Source of the DNA: an uncultured Eubacteriales bacterium
GTDB taxonomy: Bacteria > Bacillota > Clostridia > Oscillospirales > Acutalibacteraceae
NCBI GenBank assembly: GCA_949296825.1
Contig: CASFQZ010000075.1
Coordinates: forward strand, 1-44,512
Direction of reading: 5' to 3'
DNA length: 44,512 nucleotides
Positions 17,525-26,905 of this stretch are shown piece by piece. Numbering within the stretch: the stretch's first letter is position 1; each line of letters opens with the position of its first letter. The notes under the pieces were generated by a model that saw nothing but the letters and a program-made list of their open reading frames with translations, ran no database searches and was not told where the DNA came from. The position numbers were made by a program, and so were the translations under genes.

Positions 17525-18967
17525 TTATGAAAAACGGAACAATACCGTCATTTTGCCGATCTGCTCTGTTTGGGAGGCAAATACGACTGCAGGATTTCCG
17601 GTGGCGGGGTCTTCGATTCCGATGCAAAGCGCCGCCGCATCCCGGGGAGACTGTCCGGAGGAAATCGGGACGGAAAAGGTATAGGTTTCTCCGGGAAGAA
17701 TCTCCGTTAATGCGATCTCTGTAGAAACGCGGGAAAGTACCTGATTTTGCGCATCGAGATAATATAAACAGACATCCCAATCCCAATACATGGGCGCGAC
17801 GCCGGTATTCTGCCATTGCAGCGACAGCACGCTGCCGCCGTTTTCCCTATCATATAGAGTGGCGACACTGATATATTGGCGATACCCCATGGTTTTCAGC
17901 ACCTCAGCGATGCCGTCCTCCAACCCCTTGCCGTTTTCCTCATCCAGCGCGTGAGGAAATTTCGGCCCAAGAAAAGTTGTGTGGGAGCGACGCAAAAGCG
18001 ACAGGGTCTGCTCCAAGTTATCGCCGAGCATTTCATCAAAGGTCAAACTGCTGTTGAATTCGCCGCCGACGGGCGCAACTTTCCACTGATCCGGCATGGC
18101 GGATAAGGCGTCTTCTTCTTCAGCCTGAGAATAATCTCCGCCGTTCTGGATCCAGTCCAACCAGTCCTCCGTTGCTTCCGGATTCCCGGCGGAATCATCA
18201 TAGAGCCCGAAGCCATGGACCTTTGCCGTCTGAAACGGGCGGCGCATCAGGATTTTTGCATTGGGGAACGCCGCCAGATAAGGTATGACATACTGTTCCC
18301 GGATTTCCGCCTGAGGCATACGCACAATTCCCGATTCGTAATTGACATGCCATTCGCCCCAGTGACCGAGACTTCCCAACTCCACAAAAGCAACAAAATC
18401 ATCGCCGGAAAAATGCGCACCAAGGGCAGCAATCACCTTTTCATGCGCCGCGATCAGCGTTTCATTGGAGTAGTCCGGCGAATAACCTTTATGGGTTTCA
18501 TCATAGGCATAGTGCGTGCCATCGCCGGTTTTTTCATAAAGCCACTCCGGGATATCCATATGTTCTTCTTCTGAGGGCTTATCACAGATAAACCGCAGAA
18601 CCGCGCGTTTCCCTTCTGCTTTCCATCGGGCAATCTGCTTCTGCTCGTCTACGGCGGAAAAATCATAAACCCCTTCCTCCGGTTCAATTTCCCGCCAGAG
18701 GACATCCACATAAACCAGAGTATTCCGCCCGACAGCTTCCGGGTAATCCGCTTCCGCAGCAAAGCCCATCAGCGGATTATACAACACCTCATCGCTTTCC
18801 GCAAAATGCTGCTGCGCAATGATTTCACCGGATTCTGTCGACGTTTCCGCCTGCGCGGAGGGCTCCGGCTCAGAAACTGCCGGCTGTCCGACGGTGTTAC
18901 AGCCGGACAGCAGCAGAAGCAGTGACAGCAACAGGCAAAAAGCACTGCGAAAACGGCGATTACGCAT
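17525..18967 (-). CDS. DUF4832 family lipoprotein, glycoside-hydrolase-like, last gene of the pel operon
   Basis: A 480-residue exported lipoprotein: basic N-terminus, hydrophobic core and lipobox LLSGC with Cys23, followed by a Ser/Glu/Thr-rich linker. The central region looks like a sugar-active TIM barrel (LVYVDVLWREIEPEEGVYDF, then AVLRFICDKP, then VELGSLGHWGEWH with conserved Glu). The C-terminal DUF4832 part is a beta domain (VLSLQWQNTGVAPMYWDW). Function is unknown in the family. In this operon the PelA-type protein lacks a hydrolase domain, so this protein might trim or bind the polymer; that is inference. The ATG at 18967 follows GGAG by six bases and overlaps the DUF4956 stop by eight bases. 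Confidence 0.8.
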   Translation of the reverse strand: MRNRRFRSAFCLLLSLLLLLSGCNTVGQPAVSEPEPSAQAETSTESGEIIAQQHFAESDEVLYNPLMGFAAEADYPEAVGRNTLVYVDVLWREIEPEEGVYDFSAVDEQKQIARWKAEGKRAVLRFICDKPSEEEHMDIPEWLYEKTGDGTHYAYDETHKGYSPDYSNETLIAAHEKVIAALGAHFSGDDFVAFVELGSLGHWGEWHVNYESGIVRMPQAEIREQYVIPYLAAFPNAKILMRRPFQTAKVHGFGLYDDSAGNPEATEDWLDWIQNGGDYSQAEEEDALSAMPDQWKVAPVGGEFNSSLTFDEMLGDNLEQTLSLLRRSHTTFLGPKFPHALDEENGKGLEDGIAEVLKTMGYRQYISVATLYDRENGGSVLSLQWQNTGVAPMYWDWDVCLYYLDAQNQVLSRVSTEIALTEILPGETYTFSVPISSGQSPRDAAALCIGIEDPATGNPAVVFASQTEQIGKMTVLFRFS

Positions 18968-19658
18968 GATACTCTCCATCGTACTGGATGGTTGTCACAT
19001 CCTCGACCCCTTCAATGGCGCGCAGCTTTTCCGCAAAAACCATACTCTGATTGCCGACATAAACTTCCAGCGCCAGCTCGGTCAAGTCGCCGCGGGAGGT
19101 TTTTGATTTGATGCGGTATTTTGTTGTACCCATGGCTCGTTTGATGGCGTCGGTTGTCACATCATCTTTATAATGTACAACGGCAATATAAAGCTTGCCC
19201 CTGGCGCTGCGGCTATTGAAAATCAAAAGCACAATCGTCATAATAACCGCCGCAATGACAGCCAGAAGATACATCTGCGCACCAGCGGTAATCCCGGTGG
19301 TAATTGACCAGAACAAATAAACCAGATCCAGCGGGTCTTTGATTGCAGTACGATAACGGACAATACTCAGGGCACCGACCATACCGAGGGAGATCACGAT
19401 ATTGGTACTAATTGCCAGCGTCACCATACAGGTCAGAACCGTCATGCCGACGATGGTAATGACAAACGCGCGATTATAAACCACGCCCTTAAAGAACTTA
19501 TGATACAACAGGGCGATAAACAGCCCAAACAATAGGGCTACCACCAGTGAAATGATCATCGGCAGGATGTTCTCGGATGTGGTCGTTCCGGTAAAGGACT
19601 CCAAAAAGGATTTTTTAATGACATCCTGCGTGCTCATACTCAAAATTAAATGTTCCAT
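18960..19658 (-). CDS. DUF4956 membrane protein
   Basis: A 232-residue protein with four or five membrane helices and a soluble C-terminal alpha/beta domain of about 80 residues. The family signature is clear: ISLGMVGALSIVRYRTAIKDP, then YLFWSITTGITAGA. Function is not established. DUF4956 genes often lie beside VTC-domain and CotH genes, as here, suggesting a membrane partner of the polyphosphate polymerase-like protein. The start is the ATG at 19658 with AAGGAGG six bases upstream; the longer in-frame reading from 19718 overlaps the preceding gene and lacks such a site. Confidence 0.85.
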   Translation of the reverse strand: MEHLILSMSTQDVIKKSFLESFTGTTTSENILPMIISLVVALLFGLFIALLYHKFFKGVVYNRAFVITIVGMTVLTCMVTLAISTNIVISLGMVGALSIVRYRTAIKDPLDLVYLFWSITTGITAGAQMYLLAVIAAVIMTIVLLIFNSRSARGKLYIAVVHYKDDVTTDAIKRAMGTTKYRIKSKTSRGDLTELALEVYVGNQSMVFAEKLRAIEGVEDVTTIQYDGEYHA

Positions 19659-19669
19659 AATGCTCCTCC

Positions 19670-20374
19670 TTAAACAATCGATGTAATTGCCGACATATAG
19701 TTGATCGTATCGCAGCACAACGTGTATTTTGAAAACGCCGCCATTTCCGCCGCCTGTGCAGGCAAAAGCTGCTTGACGATGCGGGGAAGAAATTCCGTAT
19801 ATTTCACTTCCATCACCAGCTTACCCGGTTCCAGGACATAGTGGAAGGTCATTTCATCGGAAAACATCGGCTGCGACGGGTATGCGCCGCGCACATTGCG
19901 GTCAAAGGTGATCCGCACATCGCCGCTATCCAAAACATAAGGTTCGCGTTCATAATCCACATAAACCTTTGGGCGAAGGATCCGGCTGATACACTCATAA
20001 TACAGCTGCTGCTTCAATGGATCGGGAGATTGCAGAAGAAAACCGTAATCTCCGTAAAGAATCCGCGCGAGCTCTTCCCGTGTCAAGGGAGCGCTGAGCT
20101 TGGAAACATAGGACAAGTCCTTCAGCTTACACTCCAGACGGATAAAGCTGTCGTCCAGATTATACACCCGCACGCGGTATTTTTTTCTCTGCGGCGCGCC
20201 GTTGATTTTATCGATATACGCAGTATTAAAAATATCATCAAAATACAGGCTTCGGATGGAATAGCTTCCCTGCTGCGCGTGCGGATCCGCCTGCAGCAAG
20301 GGAGACAATCGCTCGCGGATCAGCTCCGCATCGCCCTCGTTGATTAAATATTTCAGTTCGTGGCGAAATTTCAA
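19670..20374 (-). CDS. VTC-domain (polyphosphate polymerase-like) protein
   Basis: A 234-residue protein of the VTC family, a triphosphate-tunnel fold. In yeast Vtc4 this fold makes inorganic polyphosphate from ATP. Tunnel-lining acidic and basic residues are preserved: FRHELKYLIN at the start, SIRSLYFDD, RKKYRVRVYN, FIRLECKLKD, DYEREPYV, RITFDRNVRG and LVMEVKYTEFLP. There is no SPX domain. The TTG at 20374 gives the typical MKFRHELKYL start and has AGGGGG seven bases upstream; an ATG at 20422 would lie inside the CotH gene. Soluble and probably cytoplasmic at the DUF4956 protein. Whether it polymerises phosphate or acts on another substrate is open. Confidence 0.88.
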   Translation of the reverse strand: MKFRHELKYLINEGDAELIRERLSPLLQADPHAQQGSYSIRSLYFDDIFNTAYIDKINGAPQRKKYRVRVYNLDDSFIRLECKLKDLSYVSKLSAPLTREELARILYGDYGFLLQSPDPLKQQLYYECISRILRPKVYVDYEREPYVLDSGDVRITFDRNVRGAYPSQPMFSDEMTFHYVLEPGKLVMEVKYTEFLPRIVKQLLPAQAAEMAAFSKYTLCCDTINYMSAITSIV

Positions 20375-20387
20375 ATGACCGCCCCCT

Positions 20388-22145
20388 TTATCCTCGGACA
20401 ATGGTACCGTCAGCGTTGACATAGAAACAGATGACGCCGTAATATGTCACCTCGTCCTCGCCTTCGTAGTCCGCCATAGCGGTCTGCGTATAGCCGCTTT
20501 CGTTCTGACAAGTCACGCGGAAGAAGTATTGACCGGCAGGAAGCGGATCGCAGAACGCCTGAGGCGTAATCAGATTTTCCTGCACGCTGATCGGATGATT
20601 GAATTGATAATTGTCGGCAAGTTCAAACTTATAGGTAACCGCTTCATCATCAAAATCATAGGACGCTTCCCAACCGAAACTCAGCTGTCCGTTCAGAATA
20701 AGCGGATCATCAACGTAGAAAGGCATCGGACTTTCCAGACTTGCCTTGTACAGCTCATAACGATAATCGATTTCATTGGGGATTTCGGCAATCACCGCGT
20801 TGAATTCTTCCTCTACCAAAGGAGAATAGTTATAATCGGGCATACCAAAAAGATAAGGACGCACCACGGCGGAATACGTATTGACCATCTCCGTCAGCCA
20901 TTCCTTGCTCAGAAGCTGGCGCAATTCCTGAATCTTGTCATCCAACATTTTACGATAGGTGTCGGATTTCAAAACCCGCTGATGCAGAATCACACCCCAA
21001 TAATTGGAAACACCGGTATTATAACGGTAGCCGGAGGGTTCGCCGTCAATGGCTGTCTCCTCGTAATACTCCCACGCACCATCATTATCCCAAGGGATGA
21101 AATACCATTTATCGCTGCTGCGCGGGCTGTAGAGATAAAAGTTCTGGCTGTTGGTATCGGTATTGCCGGTAATAATCTGGAATGCGAACCAGGTAAAATA
21201 GTTTTCCAAATCAAAATATTTCGGCAAAGTTTCTTCAATAGGCACCGCGTAATTATTGACCGCTGTCAACATTTCAATCAATTTAGAATGATCGTCATCC
21301 CCCTTGATCTCCAAAATCTCTTCAAAGGCAGACTGATCATAATCGGGATCCGTCGTCAATTTGATATTATCGTCATACAGCATAAACTCAAACATCGACG
21401 CTTTATACAGCTGCCCGTTTTCATCCAGACCATGGTTGCGCAGATAAGTCTTATTGATCTGCTCGGCGTGGGTATACAAGCCATAATCCTCAAACTGTCC
21501 GGAGCCGCCGGGGGTCAGATCACGCACGTAAAGATGCACAAACTGGGTGCGAACGCTAAAGGCGCCGGGAATGGTTTTCAGAATGTCATAGCTCATTTTA
21601 TTACGAAAACGAACGGAATCATAAACGTGCTTGTTCAGATTGATAATTCGCTGTTCGCGCCAAGTGCCTTTGTTGCGCTTAATATCAATCTTATAAGATT
21701 TCTGCGGCGAGCGGGTGCTGGTCTGACCGCGAATGGTCACCGTACAGTTGGGCGCTAAATCCGTAAAACCAAACTGTCCGCTGACCGGACCGTTTTCATC
21801 GCCGACCTGCAGCAAACCTTCCACCCCGAATTTTTCAAGATTGTTTTCCTTGTAATAATAGGTCGAATGCGCATTGACCTCCGTCCAGGTGTGATTGGTA
21901 TGATCCGAGGCATTGCCGGTCGAGACCGTTAAATACATTGTCACAACAGAATCCTCATCATCATCGGCGTAAATCACCTCGGAATCCCGTGTCAGCGAAT
22001 CCACCATCGCGTTCGGGGCGCTTTCGGTTTCTGCGGTCGTCGTTCCCTCCTCCTCCACCGGGTCGGAAACACCGCTTTTACCGCAGGAGGAAAAGAAACA
22101 GCAAAGCGCCAATAAAACAGCCAGCGAGCGAAGTGCTTTTTTCAT
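20388..22145 (-). CDS. CotH kinase family lipoprotein
   Basis: A 585-residue lipoprotein (lipobox FSSC, Cys21) with a Glu/Thr-rich linker and a CotH domain at about residues 110-440. Recognisable elements are VTIRGQTSTRSPQKSYKIDIK (cut short here by family habit), LNLNKHV-like region INLNKHVYDSVRFRNK, YGLYTHAEQINKTYL and FIPWDNDGAWEYY with the metal-binding Asp pair. CotH of B. subtilis is an atypical protein kinase of the spore coat. The C-terminal 120 residues look like a fibronectin-III-type sandwich. The ATG overlaps the pelG stop by one base (TAATG). Being outside the membrane, it may phosphorylate or attach a surface component; the substrate is unknown. Confidence 0.9.
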   Translation of the reverse strand: MKKALRSLAVLLALCCFFSSCGKSGVSDPVEEEGTTTAETESAPNAMVDSLTRDSEVIYADDDEDSVVTMYLTVSTGNASDHTNHTWTEVNAHSTYYYKENNLEKFGVEGLLQVGDENGPVSGQFGFTDLAPNCTVTIRGQTSTRSPQKSYKIDIKRNKGTWREQRIINLNKHVYDSVRFRNKMSYDILKTIPGAFSVRTQFVHLYVRDLTPGGSGQFEDYGLYTHAEQINKTYLRNHGLDENGQLYKASMFEFMLYDDNIKLTTDPDYDQSAFEEILEIKGDDDHSKLIEMLTAVNNYAVPIEETLPKYFDLENYFTWFAFQIITGNTDTNSQNFYLYSPRSSDKWYFIPWDNDGAWEYYEETAIDGEPSGYRYNTGVSNYWGVILHQRVLKSDTYRKMLDDKIQELRQLLSKEWLTEMVNTYSAVVRPYLFGMPDYNYSPLVEEEFNAVIAEIPNEIDYRYELYKASLESPMPFYVDDPLILNGQLSFGWEASYDFDDEAVTYKFELADNYQFNHPISVQENLITPQAFCDPLPAGQYFFRVTCQNESGYTQTAMADYEGEDEVTYYGVICFYVNADGTIVRG

Positions 22146-23665
22146 TACGGTTCCATCCTTTCTTTGCTATTGTCGTCATATTTATGCGCATAAGCATAGC
22201 GCCGTTTCTCCACGCGGGCGGCTCTTGCTTCCATGCGATCTGCCAAGCGGGTAAAAAAGCCTTTATTCAAACTGACAAACATCGGCTGCTTGCTTAGAAC
22301 GTTATATTTCAGTTTTTTCAGGTAATGACAGAGGCGGATCCAGGCAGCCAGGCAAAAAATAGCGCTGCCAATCAAAAAGCCGAAGCCATAAAAGGAATCC
22401 AAAAATAACGCCTGCAAAACGGACAACAGATTGGCAACGCCGGCAAAAATCGCAGCGCTGATCATCGCGCCTTTCAAATCGGAAAAATACTGCGAAATCA
22501 GCATAACGGCATTGCCAATGGCATAAAACGCGTACCCCACGCAAAGCGTACGAAAAATACGGAGCATTTCACTGGAAAAACCCAGGGGCAGCGCCGGAAG
22601 TATAATCGTTCCGAAAATGATGAAAATTAACGTCGAAAAGACCTGCTTAACCGCCAGATAACCGAGTTCCTCACTGAGAATGCGGATCATGGAGGTTTCC
22701 GCTTCGTTGATGTTCTCAATGGAGCCACCATCATTGAACAGGCTGAAATACTCTTTATACTGAGGATAAAATCGAGTTTCGACCGATGTGGTAAAATTGA
22801 CCGTCGTGATCAAAATGGAGAAGAAAGCGAAAATTGCCGGGACATCATAGGTCGGCGCACCGTAAAACAGACCTTCGACCTGCACCTTCAACGGACTGAA
22901 CCACCACATAATCACCAGATGGCCGAACAATCCGAGCGTCAGGAAAAAGCCGGTGAACCCAAGCTGCGGCGTATGATCAAACCATTCAAGGAAGCGAACG
23001 GACGTCCCAAACCCCTCGGGCAGATAGCGGTATAGGATTCCAAAATACCATACCATGACAATGGAATATCCAACGGTAATCGAGATAAGAACCGCCAGCA
23101 CCGGATCCATGTGGAACACCCACAAAAACAGCACCATCAGAAGAAGCGATACCAGCACCGCTACGGTAAATGCCAGCATAATGCTTCTGAAATCCTTCAG
23201 CATGGTCAAATAATTGATCTCTGTCCAGACGACGATCAGAACCATGAAAAGCAGAAAGCTTACGACCCGATATTTCAATTCTACACCGCAGAAGCACAAA
23301 AACGCACCATACAGGATGCCGCCGACAATCAGCATCATCCAGAGGCTGCCATAAAAGGAGGAAATCAGGCGGTCATATTTTTTTTCGTAAATCATATCCG
23401 CGCAGAAGCGCGTCGTCAACATGGAAAACAAAGAGGTTACAACAAGAGATGCCAGCAGATCGTGCGTCAGAATGGTAACGGCGACTTCCCGCAGATGACG
23501 GCTCGCCCCGTAAAAATCAATCATCAGCATGGAGCAAAGAAGCAATAGAAAGCCCAGGAGCATCGGGCCGGCGCAGACGGCGGTCGCGTAAGAGTAGGCG
23601 CGCACCGTAGCAACAAGACCCTTGCGGGAAAAAAGCTTTTTCAGTTCAAAGCCGATGCCTGCCAC
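22145..23665 (-). CDS. pelG: Pel exopolysaccharide transporter PelG
   Basis: A 506-residue polytopic membrane protein of the PelG family (MOP-flippase-like), which in Pseudomonas moves the Pel polymer across the inner membrane together with PelD and PelE. The diagnostic start MAGIGFELKKLF is present, followed by about twelve hydrophobic helices and the FNFTTSVE-like region VNFTTSVETRFYPQYKEYF. The C-terminus is basic and cytoplasmic. The start codon is GTG at 23665 with AGGAGG ten bases upstream, inside the last 25 bases of pelF. Confidence 0.94.
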   Translation of the reverse strand: MAGIGFELKKLFSRKGLVATVRAYSYATAVCAGPMLLGFLLLLCSMLMIDFYGASRHLREVAVTILTHDLLASLVVTSLFSMLTTRFCADMIYEKKYDRLISSFYGSLWMMLIVGGILYGAFLCFCGVELKYRVVSFLLFMVLIVVWTEINYLTMLKDFRSIMLAFTVAVLVSLLLMVLFLWVFHMDPVLAVLISITVGYSIVMVWYFGILYRYLPEGFGTSVRFLEWFDHTPQLGFTGFFLTLGLFGHLVIMWWFSPLKVQVEGLFYGAPTYDVPAIFAFFSILITTVNFTTSVETRFYPQYKEYFSLFNDGGSIENINEAETSMIRILSEELGYLAVKQVFSTLIFIIFGTIILPALPLGFSSEMLRIFRTLCVGYAFYAIGNAVMLISQYFSDLKGAMISAAIFAGVANLLSVLQALFLDSFYGFGFLIGSAIFCLAAWIRLCHYLKKLKYNVLSKQPMFVSLNKGFFTRLADRMEARAARVEKRRYAYAHKYDDNSKERMEP

Positions 23666-25068
23666 TTTTTAACGACCTCCTCATAGTTTTGATTGTAGTG
23701 ATCCACCATGTCTTTGTGTACATAATAGGCTCTGGTTCTCTTTTTTCCGACAGCCGCCATTTCCCTGCGCATATCCGGCCGGCGGCACATCAGCTCCATC
23801 GCATCCGCCAATGCATGAGAGTGCATCGGCGGGACCACCAGTCCGGCGACACCGAATTCGTCGTCCTTTTCCCCTTCCAAAAGGGATCGGCAACAGCCAA
23901 CATCCGTCGTTACACAGGGTCTTCCGGCGGCAAGGGATTCCAACACAGCCAGCGGCTGTCCCTCGGAAATACTGCTCAAGACCGTAAAATCGGTGTTGGC
24001 AAGGTATTGTAAAACATTCACGTTGCCCGGCATATCGATCCCATCCACATGAAGCTGATCAATCAGCGCGCGGCATTCATCGGCATACTCTTCATCGTCG
24101 GTATCGCCTAAAATATGCAAACGCGCGTTGGGCACCCTCTGCCGAAGAGCAAAAAAGGCATGAATCATGGTTTTAATATCCTTGATTGGATGGATACGAA
24201 CGACAGCCGTGATGTCAATAAAACCATCCGGTTTCTTTTCCGGAACAGCATTGAAGCGCTCGACCTGAATGCCGTTTTCAATGACGGTCTGTTTTTCCGG
24301 CGGGCAGCCGAGTTCGACCTGAATATCGGCATAACGCCGGAACAATGCGGTCACACTGGTGGCATGGTCATATGCGCACTGGGACAGCATATAGAACATA
24401 TTGATCCACTGACGGCGGAACGCGGGGACAATCCACCTCGCGCGAAGAATTTCTTCTTCCCGTTCCCGGGTATAAATACCGTGTTCGGTCACAACATAGG
24501 GCTTATGATATTTCCAGGAGCCAAGCGCTCCCAGGACACCGCCGTAGCCGGTGGTCGTGGAGTGATAAATGTCCGCTTCCGGCACCTCGCCGCTAATCAA
24601 ATAAAGCGTCGGCAAAAACATGGAGCGTATGGTATGGAAAAAATCAGCAAAAGAAACATGGGGATAATCGTTTTCGCATACATCCAAAAGGATTTTCAGA
24701 AATGTTTCACTCATCAGAAAAGACAGCGCGCCGACCTTATCCTGATTATACAGACGGAAGAGCTCATCCCAATCGGGATTCTGACAAAGCACCAGCTTTT
24801 TCAACTCCTCAATCTGCCGATCATTAAAAGGATACTGATCCTTCAAGCTTGCATGAAGACGAAGGGCGCTGTCCAAAAAAACTTCATGGACCTCCACCAC
24901 ATTTTTCGGAAGCTCATATTTATAATTGCCCTTATCCTCCTCTTTGGCGCCAATCAGCCATAACACATACTCGTGCTGCGGATTGGCAAGCATCAGACCA
25001 TGCACCCAGCTGGACACGCCGCCGCGAACATAGGGATAGCACCCTTCCAGGATCATACAAATTCGCAT
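23641..25068 (-). CDS. pelF: Pel polysaccharide glycosyltransferase PelF (GT4)
   Basis: A 475-residue cytosolic GT-B glycosyltransferase that polymerises the Pel backbone from UDP-sugar. Family marks are MILEGCYPYVRGGVSSWVH at the N-terminus, VVTEHGIYTRERE, VIENGIQVERF and the GT4 donor-site SISEGQPLAVLESLAAGRP. The length agrees with P. aeruginosa PelF. GGAGG is nine bases before the ATG, which follows the DUF2194 stop by one base. In Pseudomonas PelF activity needs PelD bound to cyclic-di-GMP, which the neighbouring gene can supply. Confidence 0.96.
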   Translation of the reverse strand: MRICMILEGCYPYVRGGVSSWVHGLMLANPQHEYVLWLIGAKEEDKGNYKYELPKNVVEVHEVFLDSALRLHASLKDQYPFNDRQIEELKKLVLCQNPDWDELFRLYNQDKVGALSFLMSETFLKILLDVCENDYPHVSFADFFHTIRSMFLPTLYLISGEVPEADIYHSTTTGYGGVLGALGSWKYHKPYVVTEHGIYTREREEEILRARWIVPAFRRQWINMFYMLSQCAYDHATSVTALFRRYADIQVELGCPPEKQTVIENGIQVERFNAVPEKKPDGFIDITAVVRIHPIKDIKTMIHAFFALRQRVPNARLHILGDTDDEEYADECRALIDQLHVDGIDMPGNVNVLQYLANTDFTVLSSISEGQPLAVLESLAAGRPCVTTDVGCCRSLLEGEKDDEFGVAGLVVPPMHSHALADAMELMCRRPDMRREMAAVGKKRTRAYYVHKDMVDHYNQNYEEVVKKWQASALN

Positions 25069-25069
25069 A

Positions 25070-26905
25070 TCATTCCGCCTCCAAAGGTTCCATGGTTACG
25101 CTGACATTGGCAGAAGTTGCGCGCAAAAGCCAGTGGTCGCCGCTAATGCGCTCAATCGTGCCGCCGGTGACTTCGACCGGTTTTTCTCCGTTGCAGCGAA
25201 CCATCAGATACGTTTCATCCCAAAAACCGCCCAAGCGAAGATCAAATCCGTTTTCTGTTTCGGTGCGCTTGATTGAACAGGCGTCGAATCTCTGCACCGC
25301 CGCTCCGCCGTCCGAGGCGGTTAAATTTCGGATATTCGGCGCAGAGGTATAAAGCCATTCCATATAATTGGAAAAATTTTCATACATCTGTCCCCAGCCC
25401 ATCGCCGCGCCGCGGTCGGTATCCAACGTATCATCCGGGTGCATGAAATGAGTATTAACATAGAACAGATTCAGCGCATTGATTGCAGCCCAATAATCGA
25501 ACTGATCCAGAATACAGCCGGAGATCACACGGGGATATTCAATAACCCCATCCTCACTCACTTCAAACTCCTGGCTGTACTCGATTTCGCCCTCCAAATA
25601 CAGACTGGAAAGAATCTTAATCTGCGGATACTTGGTCACCAGAAGCTCTCGTCCTTCTTCGGACAGGATATTGGATGGCGGAACATATACTTGCAGCTTG
25701 TTTTCAGGAAATAGATCCGTGGTGAAATCGATAACCTCATCCAACCCGTTACAGGCAGCCTCTTCAGACGCCCAGGTTTTATAATCCACTTTATCCTGGA
25801 AATCAAAGCCCGCAAAACAGAGGGGCTGGTGATTATACCCGTGAATACCAATCTCCCCGCCGTTGTCCAGGAGCATTGCGCCAAAATGATTGAAACGCTC
25901 TCGATCCGTCTGGCGCGTCATGACGCCGTCAATATTCTCATTGTAATCCTCTATGACAACGCCGGTATATTTTACGCCGTATGTATCACAGAGCTTCAGC
26001 ATATCGGGCCACCAGACATTGGAATAGAAGCTTGAAATATCCCGGTTGTAATATTGGCGGATATAGGAGCCGTCACCCATGGGAACCGGAGATGGAAAGT
26101 CATCCAGGAAAAAGGAGGAGGCATTGATTACGGGATAAACGCAGGTATCCTCCAGAAGCGCGTAGGCAGAACAGCTCAGCCCGCGGGAGGATTTTTCTGA
26201 AATGCCGTGGTTCATGATAACCAATCTGCCTTCGCCGTATTCGGCAGACCAGATCAGCGGGACCTCATCCTCATCGTCAGAAACCGCCCAGACCTTTGCC
26301 GTATCATTCAGCGAAACGCTCATTGTCGTAGCAATCGGCTCTTCCCAGTTGAAGACGAAGCCATCCTCGGAGCCAATCATAAAACCGGGAAGCAATTTAA
26401 TACCTGTGATATATGCAAAAGAAACGCCGCCGTCTTCCACGCCCAAAAGCGGCTGAAAATAGGAAAATACCGGACCGGCGGTGGGAGTACAGAAAAACAT
26501 CAAACGCCCGCCGTCCTGAGAAATCCAATCGGAAAGCTCCTGAATCGAATACGCCAGGACATCCAGATCCTGGAAACAGACCACCGCCGTCTGATAGGAT
26601 GAAAAATCCGGCGCCGGCTGTTCGGCGAGATCCACTGCATCATATCCGACGCGCATAATATCAAGCACATCCATCATATGACCGGTAAAAACATCATCGT
26701 TCTCCTGCCGGCTGTCGGAAAGAAGAAGGCAGGTTTTCGGGGTATTGGCGATCTCCTTCTTTTCTTCCATAACGGAATCAGGTACGAACTCCATCTGCGG
26801 CTCCGTTATTTCGTACTGCACGCCGACGTTATCCATAACAAGAAAAATTGTTAAAAAGCAAAGAGTCAAAAAGGTGATCAAAACTACTCTGAATTTTTTA
26901 TACAA
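25070..26905 (-). CDS. pelA: DUF2194 PelA-type polysaccharide deacetylase-like protein
   Basis: A 611-residue membrane-anchored extracellular protein: one N-terminal helix (about residues 5-26), a Rossmann-like domain (about 55-250), then a NodB-type deacetylase domain. Deacetylase motifs are FFLDDFPSP (Asp268-Asp269), IGIHGYNHQ (His355, His359), YVPPSN and NTHFMHPDD (His486, His489). A beta-sandwich closes the protein. It corresponds to the deacetylase half of PelA; no GH166 hydrolase half is seen. The TTG at 26905 is nine bases after a perfect AGGAGG and overlaps the PelE stop by eight bases; a TTG at 26929 is the alternative. Gene symbol given by position and domain, not by full-length similarity. 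Confidence 0.85.
   Translation of the reverse strand: MYKKFRVVLITFLTLCFLTIFLVMDNVGVQYEITEPQMEFVPDSVMEEKKEIANTPKTCLLLSDSRQENDDVFTGHMMDVLDIMRVGYDAVDLAEQPAPDFSSYQTAVVCFQDLDVLAYSIQELSDWISQDGGRLMFFCTPTAGPVFSYFQPLLGVEDGGVSFAYITGIKLLPGFMIGSEDGFVFNWEEPIATTMSVSLNDTAKVWAVSDDEDEVPLIWSAEYGEGRLVIMNHGISEKSSRGLSCSAYALLEDTCVYPVINASSFFLDDFPSPVPMGDGSYIRQYYNRDISSFYSNVWWPDMLKLCDTYGVKYTGVVIEDYNENIDGVMTRQTDRERFNHFGAMLLDNGGEIGIHGYNHQPLCFAGFDFQDKVDYKTWASEEAACNGLDEVIDFTTDLFPENKLQVYVPPSNILSEEGRELLVTKYPQIKILSSLYLEGEIEYSQEFEVSEDGVIEYPRVISGCILDQFDYWAAINALNLFYVNTHFMHPDDTLDTDRGAAMGWGQMYENFSNYMEWLYTSAPNIRNLTASDGGAAVQRFDACSIKRTETENGFDLRLGGFWDETYLMVRCNGEKPVEVTGGTIERISGDHWLLRATSANVSVTMEPLEAE

Noticed and set aside
20529-21758. 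Long plus-strand open frame (409 codons) opposite the CotH gene
   Set aside because: Antisense shadow: the minus-strand CotH product has clear family motifs, a lipobox and operon spacing, while the plus frame has no recognisable domain or ribosome site.
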